Source of the DNA: Prevotella sp. UBA2739
GTDB lineage: Bacteria; Bacteroidota; Bacteroidia; Bacteroidales; Bacteroidaceae
Direction: 5' to 3'
Assembly (NCBI GenBank): GCA_002353525.1
Contig: DEJV01000056.1
Span: 19,078 to 63,607, forward strand
Length of the DNA: 44,530 bases
Below are positions 10,001 to 17,838 of the stretch, one piece after another. The stretch's first letter is position 1, and every line of letters begins with the position of its first letter. The notes beneath the pieces are model-generated. The model saw nothing but the letters and a program-made list of their open reading frames with translations, searched no databases and had not been told where the DNA came from. Both the position numbers and the translations under genes were made by a program.

Positions 10001-10801
10001 CCAGAGATAACGGCCATCGTCATCGACAGCCTACTGACCATTCCTTACGGAGGAACGAAGACGGTAGAGGTGCTGGTGATGCCAAAAGAAGTCTCGGCAG
10101 GAAAGGTACTGAACGCACGACTCTCATCGAACTTGATTACCTCGCTCGGCAACGAGCATATCACCATCGACGAGAACGGACTGGCCACACTGACACTGAA
10201 CGGCGACTTACCGGGTGGCGCACAACTGACGCTGACGATGGACAATACCGACGTTTCGGCACAGTCGAGAATCAAGGTGGATGTGGAATACGAGGTGGCA
10301 AGTACACCGACATCGTCGATACGGAATGGTGATCAGGTGGGTAAAGGTACTATGCTGACACTGGAGTGCGCCACCGAGGGGGCTACCATTTACTACACGC
10401 TCGACGGCAGCTGTCCGTGCAACGAGGATACACGCATTCGCTACACCGGTCCGTTTGCACTACCGGAAGGGGTGGTGACCGTCAAGGCTGTGGCCGTGGC
10501 AGAGTATCTCTACGACAGCGATGTGGCTACCTTCATCTATCAGGTGAGCTCGCAGACGGGTATCGACACGCCTACAGCAGAAAGTACTTCGTTTAAGGCT
10601 GCCTACCGCGACGGAGCCATCGTCATTGACGACGCAGAGGGTGCCGAATGTCAGGTATACGACATGGCAGGCAGAGAACTGAATGCCAAGAAACAACTTC
10701 AAGTGCACGATGCCTTGCCCGTCACAAAGGCCGACACCTATGTGGTGTACCTCAAATGGGGCAATGGCAAGACGGCAGTAAGGAAAATAGCCAGACGCTA
10801 A
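4046..10801 (+). CDS. Large BspA-type leucine-rich-repeat surface protein with T9SS-like C-terminal domain
   Basis: A 2,251-residue exported protein. Residues 1-22 form a signal peptide ending TASA. About residues 45-650 are BspA/LRR_5 repeats, with recurring LPNSV...IG..AF..C motifs. A carboxypeptidase-regulatory-like fold is likely near 735-820 and an Ig-like module near 1170-1215. Residues 2080-2165 resemble a chitobiase/hexosaminidase C-terminal domain (IYYTLDGS, VKAVAVA). The last 80 residues, ending in VYLKWGNGKTAVRKIARR, resemble a type A T9SS sorting domain. BspA-type proteins are linked to adhesion; that role is inferred here. Base composition changes visibly near 9,300, from AT-rich to the GC-richer style of the neighbours, suggesting a foreign or fast-changing N-terminal part joined to a resident secretion tail. 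A strong promoter and terminator make it a single-gene unit. Confidence 0.85.
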   Translation: MRNIRILLFVLGILLPMTASAYDAKIDGIYYYLYKDAKTAEVTEGDNVYTGDIVIPESISYDGEKYNVTGIRQHAFSSSKITSIIIPESITSLSSWTFDYCDSLTTITLPDGLTSIGEYCFNGSGITTITLPLSLKRIEKRAFAYCNDLRKVIFNCRQLETADFSFTHITEVEIGEYAEDVLSPVGFPYSTVQTLKVDPKNTKYDSRNNCNAIIETNTNKLLAGCTTTIIPESVTSIGDYAFYGCRGLTSIQLPDGLTTISQYAFFESGLLSIEIPQSVDSVGVGAFNSCPWYDEQPDGPVYLGSVVICKNPSNLDENAEIVIKEGVKRISDDAFMSCTAKSIILPNSLEIIGGDAFSGALLDSIRIPDNVHTIGAMAFALSKLKKVTLPKSLREAGSSIFMQCENLVSAIIPDGIIAIPDYLFIECTSLTSITLPNSVKIINENAFSGCENLKSITLGNSIERIGELSFAHCKNLESVTLPNSVACIGKYAFANCEELDSINIPNSVASIEYGAFSSCRDLKSICFSEDANISSNLTSIGDNAFSFCESLLSISLPKSVTSVGNEAFWNCDSLQSVTIVGDKIDFGSAVFKGCTNIKEFTYMSSSPWVSYSDFFPESIYETAILYVPLQFVDTYKKTYPWQRFKQIVGLSDTTLELICMADNKNVTADVTIKWSNIDDETIGHGSIINVYPGQQLYYTVLLEEELGRKYYEIINEPCVGANTDSTIVCHLRRIDDVSISGRVSVEDIDEKTISVRVKQMLNGKYEEVFTTQTNNYGEFSLDAYDDDTDLIISCDGYQDAVIHRSSFNGNGDVGIISLKPISGFVIPVNIDYTSATSEGNKMKEDLLPGGLYDLQLTLWNGSTDNEITDFSVQYNGTLIIHSGANAWDWISITAKSKQQLLTEATTEFNLDENGNGNIELIFAELGGVSATYSESGNSGTAGYLYDSNGNLVAKGIYNGETLQLKHAPEGSYTLISIGQSALLSNISNLSKLTELNLAEGKDYLRNQLEINNGVITEVSVGSIPKLNESLFLFDGSLLADKSSVVVGRYVTLYPKVNIDEELYKKVNDVYLTIDIPEGCELIDNTVFVDRKEQTYTKDGNTLSLHLTKEQAQGDIALCVTPTDAKIYNFSAYVSFDKEITGPRLIGVVQVDGEALSLRVPSITAYKTVIVSGVASPNSEVKIYDGDVKIGEAESKGDGTWSTQCELYNAYNLSIHDIIAKARTQEGWTLTSEMKSVEYDRECIEPTTVSMTFYNGFHDENITVDFDLMNGTTSKKHYDFYKETDFTFLAKFTKNDPELIDDVNFMVKASDGTIRILPALFDSKQQAWVATSRYNYDKLPQNVTVDYVCLREETDEEREESLDDLSKEMAVTANHIVNSILENTEMDLIEDEEDHAVMNCYFKDADTSVNYRIELIYYEEAEQMMNEKQFFYIWDDEGDIGYYTDIFKDSIIVTAVDLVERVAFQMTLYDPYASSYAKADKMPSMKKAKYQWLEKLGDYFKQDFSKWKKEGGLGSLVGIIDGVDYLLSKRDYDSMAKKLEHYRDKLRVAEEKTMNMIVAKCPEGEFRLSQNQRDRYFKRWSELNLQWGLFQNVYEDYLEKYQVALAKNVAANSLLSILWGPAGVGVKAAGKGGAVFIAEHSTKLLSGMAQKKLIKNVTAAKAAKSIKNFCKRFIASITTQNEKKLTFYSALGCEAQTAILGLASKFLHETDFKAVRDELKSWSSKQSKWILDYHRSLNKEIQSQYGQCKKYEPETRKVTDPWQETFNENNDDNTITFTTPPVEPILDPSGFVYEAVLSNRLPGVTTTVYQKQGGNAVKWNAENYSQQNPLVTDEAGFYRWDVPQGEWQVKYEKDGYETCYSEWLPVPPPQLDVNVGMKQTTPPTVKQMRGMESGITIEMSKYMLPAGMNKENITVKKEGSTISGKIEMMDSEQSPTADDVFVSKVKFVPDNAFYAGDEVYVTVKGNVESYCGVAMGADHTQKVVIEPEITAIVIDSLLTIPYGGTKTVEVLVMPKEVSAGKVLNARLSSNLITSLGNEHITIDENGLATLTLNGDLPGGAQLTLTMDNTDVSAQSRIKVDVEYEVASTPTSSIRNGDQVGKGTMLTLECATEGATIYYTLDGSCPCNEDTRIRYTGPFALPEGVVTVKAVAVAEYLYDSDVATFIYQVSSQTGIDTPTAESTSFKAAYRDGAIVIDDAEGAECQVYDMAGRELNAKKQLQVHDALPVTKADTYVVYLKWGNGKTAVRKIARR

Positions 10802-10813
10802 TCTATCGTTTTC

Positions 10814-10856
10814 ATGCCCTGCACAGAGCCTTTTGTGCAGGGCATGTTTTTCTTTT
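10814..10856 (+). terminator. Intrinsic terminator of the LRR gene
   Basis: ATGCCCTGCACA (10814-10825) pairs perfectly with TGTGCAGGGCAT (10834-10845) around an 8-base loop, followed by GTTTTTCTTTT. It starts 13 bases after the stop codon. Confidence 0.92.
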
Positions 10857-10893
10857 AGGCAATTTGTTGAAAAGAAAAATGTAAGATTGTTTC

Positions 10894-10941
10894 GTGGTTT
10901 ACAAAGAAATGTGTACATTTGCGCAACATTTCGTAAACCAC
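10894..10941 (+). promoter_or_regulatory. Sigma-factor promoter enclosed in a long inverted repeat
   Basis: The -7 element TACATTTG is at 10914-10921. It lies between two inverted arms: GTGGTTTAC plus GAAATG (10894-10902, 10906-10911) and CATTTC plus GTAAACCAC (10927-10941). The right arm ends immediately before the ATG at 10942. The placement suggests a binding site for a regulator of the sigma gene. Confidence 0.65.
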
Positions 10942-11514
10942 ATGGAACTAGAGAGACTGACAACCGCAGATTTGCTGCGATGGGACGAGACAACGTTCCA
11001 TCGCATGTATCAGTTGTTTTATAAGGCGCTTGTTGCCTATTCGTTCCGATTTGTGGCTAACCAGCCGACCGCCGAAGATATTGTGCAAAACGTGTTCTCA
11101 GTGTTGTGGCGACAGTCGCTGCGCTTTCCCGACGAGATGCTGCTGCGCGCCTACTTGTATAAGAGCGTGCGCAACAAGAGTCTTGAACACCTGAGTCACT
11201 TGCAGGTGGAGAAGGAATACCGCGAACGGGTGCTGCGCGACGTTCAGCCCGAGCAGCTCATCACCGACGAGGGCGAGGAACAGTTCTTTCCCGACGAAAT
11301 CTATCGCAGACTGCTGACGATGATCGACTCGCTGCCGACACGCCAGCGCGAGGTGTTCCTCATGCACATGGACGGGGCTCGCAACAAAGAGATTGCCGAG
11401 AAACTGAATATCTCGGTGAACACGGTGAAGATTCAGAAGAAACGCGCCTTGGCTACGCTCAGACAGAAATTGAATGAACAACAATTGCTGTTGCTCATGT
11501 TGCTGATTGTTTAA
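10942..11514 (+). CDS. ECF-family RNA polymerase sigma factor (FecI-like)
   Basis: A 190-residue sigma-70-family protein. The region 2 segment (about residues 20-85) includes the pattern AEDIVQNVFSVLW. Region 4 (about 120-175) contains SLPTRQREVFLMHMDG and the helix-turn-helix NKEIAEKLNISVNTVKIQK. ECF sigma factors of this kind in Bacteroidota activate neighbouring SusC/SusD transporters when the paired FecR anti-sigma receives a signal. The frame is open 16 codons further upstream to 10894, but that region holds the promoter; ATG 10942, about 20 bases after the -7 element, is preferred. The C-terminal tail is hydrophobic (LLLLMLLIV). Confidence 0.9.
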   Translation: MELERLTTADLLRWDETTFHRMYQLFYKALVAYSFRFVANQPTAEDIVQNVFSVLWRQSLRFPDEMLLRAYLYKSVRNKSLEHLSHLQVEKEYRERVLRDVQPEQLITDEGEEQFFPDEIYRRLLTMIDSLPTRQREVFLMHMDGARNKEIAEKLNISVNTVKIQKKRALATLRQKLNEQQLLLLMLLIV

Positions 11515-11516
11515 CG

Positions 11517-11660
11517 GTAACGCTAACGTTAACGATAACTGCCTGGCGGAACGTAGATAATTGAGGATTGAGGATTGAGGATTGAGGATGGAGGATGGAG
11601 GATGGAGAATTCTCGTACCTTCGTACTCTCACACCCTCGTACCTCCGAAACTTCAATTAT
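11517..11660. repeat. Mixed intergenic repeats between sigma and fecR-like genes
   Basis: Three repeat types sit side by side. At 11517-11539 is an AACGCTAACGTTAACGATAAC string related to the 22245-22366 repeat. At 11561-11608 is a 7-bp tandem repeat, four TTGAGGA followed by TGGAGGA copies. At 11612-11653 is a GTACC-type module ending in TCCGAAACTT. No gene is seen in 11515-11846. Confidence 0.75.
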
Positions 11661-11798
11661 TTAAATTAGTGGCTAAAATTATTCACATTATAGTAATTTG
11701 TTTCCTTTTTCCACCGTTAACGAAGTCCCTTGAGTCCTAAAAAGTCCGTAGAGTATTCATCGATAAAAAGCTTTTTTTGAAAAAAACATGAGATTTTT

Positions 11799-11820
11799 GT
11801 CACCCATTTTCATTTTTGTC
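11799..11820 (+). promoter_or_regulatory. Possible ECF-sigma-dependent promoter of the fecR-susCD operon
   Basis: No TAnnTTTG element is visible upstream of the FecR gene. Instead GTCACCC (11799-11805) is followed by TTTTTGTC (11813-11820), within two direct copies of TTTTTGTCA spaced 19 bp apart. A GTCACCC-containing region ahead of FecR genes is a pattern recalled from Bacteroidota ECF loci, so this is a tentative call. Confidence 0.4.
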
Positions 11821-11846
11821 AGTTATATAGATAAAAGCACATCAAC

Positions 11847-12980
11847 ATGAAAACACATTCGATTAATGATATTGTCTATCGCGTACTCACCGGTGAGGCT
11901 ACCGATGAGGATGACGAACAACTGCGACTGTGGCTGGAGGAGAGCGACGAGCACCGCCGGCAGTATGAGCAGTTGGCAGGCTCGACGGAGCTGCTCGAGC
12001 GTTATCGCTTTGCCGAGGGAATAGACGTGGAAAAAGCTTGGCAGCTGTTCCGCAGACGCCATCTGCGCAAGGCATACCCACTACTGAAGCGACTGGGGCG
12101 CGTGGCTGTGGTCATCGTGTTGCTCACGGGCATTGCATGGTGGTGGAACAGTCGGCACAGCCGATCGGAGAAACCGCAGCTGCCAGCTGATGTGGTGACG
12201 GCCATAGCCCATGCCGAGGCTTCGGGCAAGAACCATGCCCTGCTGACGGTGGCTGGCCAGCGCATCGAGGTGGTCAACGACAAGGAACTGGCTGCGGTGC
12301 ATAGCGACAAACAGCCAACGGCGGCGGCAACGAGCAGCAACCGCGTGCTGACGACCTATCACGACAGCGAGTTCTGGCTGACCCTTGATGACGGCACGCG
12401 CGTACACCTGAATTATGGTACATCGCTCACCTATCCCGTGCGCTTTGCCCCCGATGAGCGGGTGGTGGAGCTCGACGGTGAGGCATTCTTCTTCGTGGCG
12501 AAAGACAAGAAACGTCCGTTCTATGTGAAGACCCGCAACGGCATGGTGAAGGAATACGGCACCTCGTTCAATGTGAACACGTGCGAGACACCCGGTCAAA
12601 CCAAGGTGGTACTGGTAGACGGCAGCATCAGCATCATCACCGACCGCGGTCGCGAGTTCATCGTGAACCCCGGCGAGATGGCCACCATGAGCCGTGGCGA
12701 GAGCCAGGTGTTCATCGACAAGGTGGACGTACGCCCCTACAAGGCATGGAACGAGGGGCGCTTCGTGTTTGAGGACTGCACGCTGGAGAGTCTGATGGAG
12801 GTGCTCTCGCTGTGGTACAACCGCAAGGTGGAATTTGAGAGCGACGAGTTGCGCGAGATACACTTCACCGGCACCTTCGACCGCTACGACGACGTCAACC
12901 AGATTCTGCATGCCATTGAGCAGACCACCGACGTGGACATTGAGAGCAGCGGCGACACCATTCTGCTGAAGACAAAGTAA
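11847..12980 (+). CDS. FecR-family anti-sigma factor
   Basis: A 377-residue single-pass inner-membrane protein. The N-terminal cytoplasmic part (1-80) contains a LWLEESDEHRRQYEQL motif typical of FecR proteins, a transmembrane helix lies at about 84-100 (VVIVLLTGIAWWW), and the periplasmic FecR domain spans about 130-235. The C-terminal part (about 305-375, ending DVDIESSGDTILLKTK) matches DUF4974, common in Bacteroidota FecR proteins. It should hold the upstream ECF sigma factor inactive until the STN domain of the downstream SusC signals substrate. It lies 43 bases before susC and is probably co-transcribed with it. Confidence 0.9.
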   Translation: MKTHSINDIVYRVLTGEATDEDDEQLRLWLEESDEHRRQYEQLAGSTELLERYRFAEGIDVEKAWQLFRRRHLRKAYPLLKRLGRVAVVIVLLTGIAWWWNSRHSRSEKPQLPADVVTAIAHAEASGKNHALLTVAGQRIEVVNDKELAAVHSDKQPTAAATSSNRVLTTYHDSEFWLTLDDGTRVHLNYGTSLTYPVRFAPDERVVELDGEAFFFVAKDKKRPFYVKTRNGMVKEYGTSFNVNTCETPGQTKVVLVDGSISIITDRGREFIVNPGEMATMSRGESQVFIDKVDVRPYKAWNEGRFVFEDCTLESLMEVLSLWYNRKVEFESDELREIHFTGTFDRYDDVNQILHAIEQTTDVDIESSGDTILLKTK

Positions 12981-13023
12981 ACGACAAACCATAAATATAA
13001 AAACCCTAAAAAATCTTTATCAC

Positions 13024-16000
13024 ATGAGAAAAGGAAAACACTTGCGAAAGATTCTTCTGCTCTGTTGGGCAGTGCTCATGCCGGTACAGCTGGCGGTGGC
13101 ACAGAGTGCCTTGCAGAAGAGAGTCAGCGTTAATCTGAACTCAGTGACGATTAACAAACTGTTTGACGAAGTAAAGAAACAGGCAGGCGTAAGCTTCATC
13201 TACAACTCGGATGAAATCAGGTCGTTGCCCCGCATCACCGTCAACGAGACCAACCAGACGGTGCGCAACGTGCTCGACCGTGCCATGCAGCAAATCAACT
13301 GCAACTATCGGGTGAACGGCAACGTGGTGACCCTGCTGCCCGTGAAAGGCACCAGCGGCAAGCGCACCATCTCGGGTTATGTGCGCGATGAGGCCGGCGA
13401 GCCCCTGCCCGGCGTGGGCATCCGCCTGAACAGCGACAAGATTGCCGCCGTGACCGATGCCGACGGTCGCTACAGCATTGAGGCCCCGGCCTCGGCCAGC
13501 CGCATGCGCTTCTCGTATGTGGGCATGAGCGACGAGGTGATTGGCGTCGGCGCAGGCACCAGCGCCCTGCAGCGCGATGTCATCATGCGCAGCGACACCG
13601 AACTCGACGAGGTGGTAGTCACCGGTTATGGTAATGTGCGCAAGTCGAGCTATACCGGTTCGGCATCGGTGATGAGCACCGACAAACAGAAGGACCTGCC
13701 CGTGATCTCGCTCTCGCAGATGATGGAAGGTAACCTCTCGGGTGTGAACATTGAGAACGTGACGGGTACTCCCGGTGCCAACACGTCGATCACCGTGCGC
13801 GGACTGGGCTCTATCAGTGCCAGCAACCAACCCCTGTTTGTGCTCGACGGCGTGCCCGTGATGTCGGGCGACATGACCTCGAACGACATGAACACCAGCG
13901 GACTGGGCATCCTGAACACCCTCAACCCCACCGACATTGAGAACGTGACCATCCTGAAAGATGCCGCCTCGGCATCGCTTTATGGTGCACGCGGTGCCAA
14001 CGGTGTGGTGCTCATCACTACCAAGAAGGGACAGGCCGGCAAGACCACCTATACGGCCAAAGCCAGTTTCGGTATCTCCGACTTTGCCTACAGGTTCCGT
14101 CCTACCATGGGTGGCGACGAGCGGCGCGAACTGATACTGGAAGGTCTGACCAATGCCAACCTCGACGCAGGCGAGACCATCGAGTGGGCAGAGGAACATG
14201 CCGAAGAGGTGATCGACCGCTATGCGCCACGGCCCAAGAACGGCTATGCCGACTGGGAGAGCGCGCTCTTCCGCAAAGCGCTGCAGCAGAACTACGACTT
14301 CTCGGTGATGGGCGGCAACCGCGACACCCGCTTTGCCGGTAGCGTGAACTACACCAACCAGGAGAACGTGGCCCGCAACTCGGGATTCGAGCGCTACAGC
14401 GGACACGTGAACTTCAACAACAAATTCAAGAAGTTCGACCTGGCCATGAACGCCCTCTTCTCGCTGACCAAGGAGAAGCCCCTGCCGGGAGACACCTACT
14501 ACAGCAACCCCATGTATGCGCTGAAGAGTGCGTTGCACCCCTCCATCCCCATCTACAACGATGACGGCAGCTACAACACCAACATCCAGAGTATCAACAA
14601 CATGAACCTGGTATATGAGAACGAGATCAACAAGCACAAGTCGAACGTGGCCCGCACATTCGCCTCGATAGAGGCCGGATACACCTTTGTGGAGGGGCTG
14701 CGCCTGTCGACCGTGTTCAACGTCGATTATACCTACACCAAGGAATTGCGCTACTTCTCGCCACTCAGCTCAGACGGTCTGGCCATCAACGGTCAGGGCG
14801 ACATCTACAGCACGGAGAACATCACCTACAACTCGAACACCCGTCTGAACTACGTGAATGCCTTCGGCGAGCATCACCTTGACTTGCTTGCAGCCTACGA
14901 AATCCACCACTGGGACAACGAGTATATGTTCGGTGAGGCAAAGAACTACGCCACCACGAAGAAATATGTGCTCGACAATGCCAGCGAACCCGTGGAGATT
15001 GACCACAGCACCAAGGGCGACGCCATGCTCTCGTACGTGTTCCGCGCCAACTACGACTATGCCGACAAATACTATGCCGCACTGAGCTTCCGCCGCGACG
15101 GCAGCTCACGCCTGGCTCCCGGCAACCGGTGGGACAACTTCTGGTCGGTGTCGGGCTCGTGGCGCCTGTCGAAGGAGAAGTTCATGGAGCCTACAGCCAG
15201 CTGGCTCACCGATGCCAAGATACGCGCCAGCTATGGTGTGAACGGTAATGTACCCAACGGACTCTATTCCTACTACGGACTCTACAGTTTGGGCTATACT
15301 TACAACGACAATCCGGGCATGGTGGAGACCAACCTGGCCAACGAACGGCTGAGCTGGGAGCGCAACTATGCACTCAACGTGGGCTTCGACCTCTATCTGT
15401 TCCACCGCCTGGCCATCACCTTCGACTGGTATACACGCCACACGAAAGACTTGCTGCTGAGCAAGGACGTGAACCCCGTGACTGGTTTCGGGTCTATCAC
15501 CGACAACGTGGGTGAGATGCGCAACACCGGTTTTGAGATTGAGATGCGCTCAACCAACATAGAAACGAAAGACTTCACCTGGACCTCGTCGTTCATGATG
15601 TCGCACAACAAGAACAAGATTATCCGTCTGGCCGATGTGCCTCAATACACCGCCAACGGCTATTACATCGTGAAAGAAGGTTGCTCGCTCGGCACCATCT
15701 TCCTGCGCGAATATGCTGGTGTAGACCCAGAGACCGGTCTGCCTCTCTACTATTCGAACATTGAAGACGAAAACGGCGTTCGCTCGCGCGAGAAAGTAGA
15801 CGACCCCAACAATGCCGTCTCCATACCGCTGAAGGATATTTACCCCACCGTGACCGGTAGTCTGGGCAACACCTTCCGCTATAAGTTTGCCGACCTGAGC
15901 TTCAACTTCACCTACTCATTCGGCGGACACTCGTACGACGCTGCCATGTGGGCACTGCAAGACGACGGTTACTCATCGACCGTGCCCAAGAGCATCGAAC

Positions 16001-16323
16001 TGCGCAAGCGCTGGAAGAAACCCGGCGACGTGACCGACATTCCGCGCTACGTGGCCAACCAGACCTACGGTGGATGGTGGCACTCGTCGAGAGGCATTCA
16101 CAGCACCGACCACATCCGTCTGAAGAGCCTCATCCTGGGCCTCAACGCACCTGGCAACTGGTGCCGCGCCATCGGACTCTCTCGTGCACGTATCTTCTTC
16201 TCGGGCAGCAACTTGCTGACGTGGGCACGCTACGACCAATACGACCCCGAACTGCAGGGCACCGTGGCGTTCAACATCCCACCACTGAAGACGTATTCTT
16301 TCGGACTGGAAATAGGTTTTTAA
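13024..16323 (+). CDS. SusC/RagA-family TonB-dependent outer-membrane transporter with STN domain
   Basis: A 1,099-residue TonB-dependent transporter. After a signal peptide (1-26) comes an STN domain (about 35-105) used for signalling to FecR. Next are a carboxypeptidase-regulatory-like domain (about 115-195, GYVRDEAGEPLPGVG), a TonB-box-like DEVVVTGYG segment, the plug (about 205-330, containing ASLYGARGANGVVLITT) and a beta-barrel ending LKTYSFGLEIGF. It pairs with the SusD lipoprotein 20 bases downstream to import a substrate using TonB energy. No glycosidase adjoins the locus; a C39-type peptidase follows instead, which hints at peptide substrates as in RagAB of Porphyromonas. Confidence 0.95.
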   Translation: MRKGKHLRKILLLCWAVLMPVQLAVAQSALQKRVSVNLNSVTINKLFDEVKKQAGVSFIYNSDEIRSLPRITVNETNQTVRNVLDRAMQQINCNYRVNGNVVTLLPVKGTSGKRTISGYVRDEAGEPLPGVGIRLNSDKIAAVTDADGRYSIEAPASASRMRFSYVGMSDEVIGVGAGTSALQRDVIMRSDTELDEVVVTGYGNVRKSSYTGSASVMSTDKQKDLPVISLSQMMEGNLSGVNIENVTGTPGANTSITVRGLGSISASNQPLFVLDGVPVMSGDMTSNDMNTSGLGILNTLNPTDIENVTILKDAASASLYGARGANGVVLITTKKGQAGKTTYTAKASFGISDFAYRFRPTMGGDERRELILEGLTNANLDAGETIEWAEEHAEEVIDRYAPRPKNGYADWESALFRKALQQNYDFSVMGGNRDTRFAGSVNYTNQENVARNSGFERYSGHVNFNNKFKKFDLAMNALFSLTKEKPLPGDTYYSNPMYALKSALHPSIPIYNDDGSYNTNIQSINNMNLVYENEINKHKSNVARTFASIEAGYTFVEGLRLSTVFNVDYTYTKELRYFSPLSSDGLAINGQGDIYSTENITYNSNTRLNYVNAFGEHHLDLLAAYEIHHWDNEYMFGEAKNYATTKKYVLDNASEPVEIDHSTKGDAMLSYVFRANYDYADKYYAALSFRRDGSSRLAPGNRWDNFWSVSGSWRLSKEKFMEPTASWLTDAKIRASYGVNGNVPNGLYSYYGLYSLGYTYNDNPGMVETNLANERLSWERNYALNVGFDLYLFHRLAITFDWYTRHTKDLLLSKDVNPVTGFGSITDNVGEMRNTGFEIEMRSTNIETKDFTWTSSFMMSHNKNKIIRLADVPQYTANGYYIVKEGCSLGTIFLREYAGVDPETGLPLYYSNIEDENGVRSREKVDDPNNAVSIPLKDIYPTVTGSLGNTFRYKFADLSFNFTYSFGGHSYDAAMWALQDDGYSSTVPKSIELRKRWKKPGDVTDIPRYVANQTYGGWWHSSRGIHSTDHIRLKSLILGLNAPGNWCRAIGLSRARIFFSGSNLLTWARYDQYDPELQGTVAFNIPPLKTYSFGLEIGF

Positions 16324-16343
16324 AACGAACAAACTGACGACTT

Positions 16344-17798
16344 ATGAAAAAGATATATTTCATTGTGACCATGATGACCCTCATGCTGGCATCATGCACA
16401 GACAGTTTCCTGGATAAAGAGCCTTCGGCAAGCATCACCACCGAAGAGGCCATCACCTCCTTGGGCGACGTGAAGGTGGCCATCGAGGGTATGTACTCGC
16501 TCATGGCCTCTACCTACTATTATAATGCGTCGATGTTCCTCTATGGCGACGTCAAGGGCGACGACATGCAGCCCACATGGTGGGCAAGCGGACGGTCGGC
16601 CTACCCGTTCTACACCTTCGAGCACTCTGCCGCCGTGCCCAATGCGGGCGGACTGTGGGGACGTCCCTACTACATCATCCGCAACGCATGGAACATTGTC
16701 AAGGCCATCGACAGTGGCGAGATGGATGCTTCGGCCAGCGAGCTGAACGACTATCGCGGACAGGCACTGGCTGCCATCGCCTTGTGCCACTTCGACATGC
16801 TGCGCTGCTATGGCTATCCTTATGCCAAAGACGGCGGCAAGTCGTGGGGCGTGCCCATCGTCGACCATGCCATCGGCTTCGACGAATACCCCGACCGCAA
16901 CACCGTGGCCGAGTGTTTCGACTTCATCATCAAGACCCTGCAAGAGGCCATCCCTCTGTTGAGCACCAACAAGAACAACGGCCACATCAACGCCTATGCC
17001 GCCCGCGCGCTGCTCTCGAGAGTCTACCTCTACTGCGAGCGCAACAAGGAGGCTTTCGACACCGCCAGCCAACTCATCGAAGAACTGTGGAACAACGGAC
17101 AGTACTATCTGGCCAGCAACGAGAACTATATCGCCCAGTTTGCGCTCAACAACAAGTTCTCGTCGGAGGCCCTCTTCCAGATTGCCAATACCACCACCAG
17201 CAACCCTGGCCGCGACGGACTGTCGTATCTGATGCACTGGTGGGGCTATGCCGCCGTGGTGCTGACCGACGACTTCGGCGACTTCCTCAAGAGAGACCCC
17301 TACGATGTGCGCCGGCAAATCATGACCACCTATCAGGATGGTGGCGACCTGCTCTATTATAACCTGTTGCTGAAATATCCAGGCACGGCTGAAAACGTAC
17401 CCTCGTTCGAGAACAACTACACCGTGATACGCCTCTCGGAGGTTTACCTCATTGCCGCCGAGGCCGCACAGAAATTGGGCAGCGCCTATACCGACGCGGG
17501 CCTGCGCTATCTGAACACCATCGTGCAGCGAGGCAACCCCAATAACTATGTAGAGGCTGCCGACTTCACCCTCGACCGTGTGCTCGACGAGCGGCGCAAG
17601 GAGCTGGTGGGCGAAGGTCACCGCTACTTCGACTTGCTGCGCAACGGCAAGACCATCGTCCGCCGTGGTGGCAAACACACGCTCGGAGCCCCCGAGGAAA
17701 TCAACTGGGACTACTTCAAGTGTGTGCTGCCCATCGCCAAGACGCAGTTCGAGTTTAATCCCGACATGCCTCAGAACCCTGGCTACAACAAAGAATAA
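16344..17798 (+). CDS. SusD/RagB-family surface lipoprotein
   Basis: A 484-residue lipoprotein. The lipobox LASC places the acylated cysteine at residue 18, followed by DSFLDKEPSASIT, typical of SusD proteins. The C-terminal DERRKELVGEGHRYFDLLR and the ending LPIAKTQFEFNPDMPQNPGY are family hallmarks. SusD proteins form a hinged lid over the SusC channel and capture substrate at the cell surface. The gene lies 20 bases after susC and is clearly in the same operon. Confidence 0.95.
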   Translation: MKKIYFIVTMMTLMLASCTDSFLDKEPSASITTEEAITSLGDVKVAIEGMYSLMASTYYYNASMFLYGDVKGDDMQPTWWASGRSAYPFYTFEHSAAVPNAGGLWGRPYYIIRNAWNIVKAIDSGEMDASASELNDYRGQALAAIALCHFDMLRCYGYPYAKDGGKSWGVPIVDHAIGFDEYPDRNTVAECFDFIIKTLQEAIPLLSTNKNNGHINAYAARALLSRVYLYCERNKEAFDTASQLIEELWNNGQYYLASNENYIAQFALNNKFSSEALFQIANTTTSNPGRDGLSYLMHWWGYAAVVLTDDFGDFLKRDPYDVRRQIMTTYQDGGDLLYYNLLLKYPGTAENVPSFENNYTVIRLSEVYLIAAEAAQKLGSAYTDAGLRYLNTIVQRGNPNNYVEAADFTLDRVLDERRKELVGEGHRYFDLLRNGKTIVRRGGKHTLGAPEEINWDYFKCVLPIAKTQFEFNPDMPQNPGYNKE

Positions 17799-17832
17799 TG
17801 GATAATTGACAATTGATAATGGATAATTGTTT
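17797..17832. repeat. TTGATAAT-type repeat inside the operon
   Basis: TAATGGATAATTGACAATTG and GATAATGGATAATTG repeats fill the 40-base gap between susD and the C39 peptidase gene. They match the repeat at 106-153. Their presence inside an apparent operon suggests it tolerates being transcribed. Confidence 0.7.
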
Positions 17833-17838
17833 TGAATT

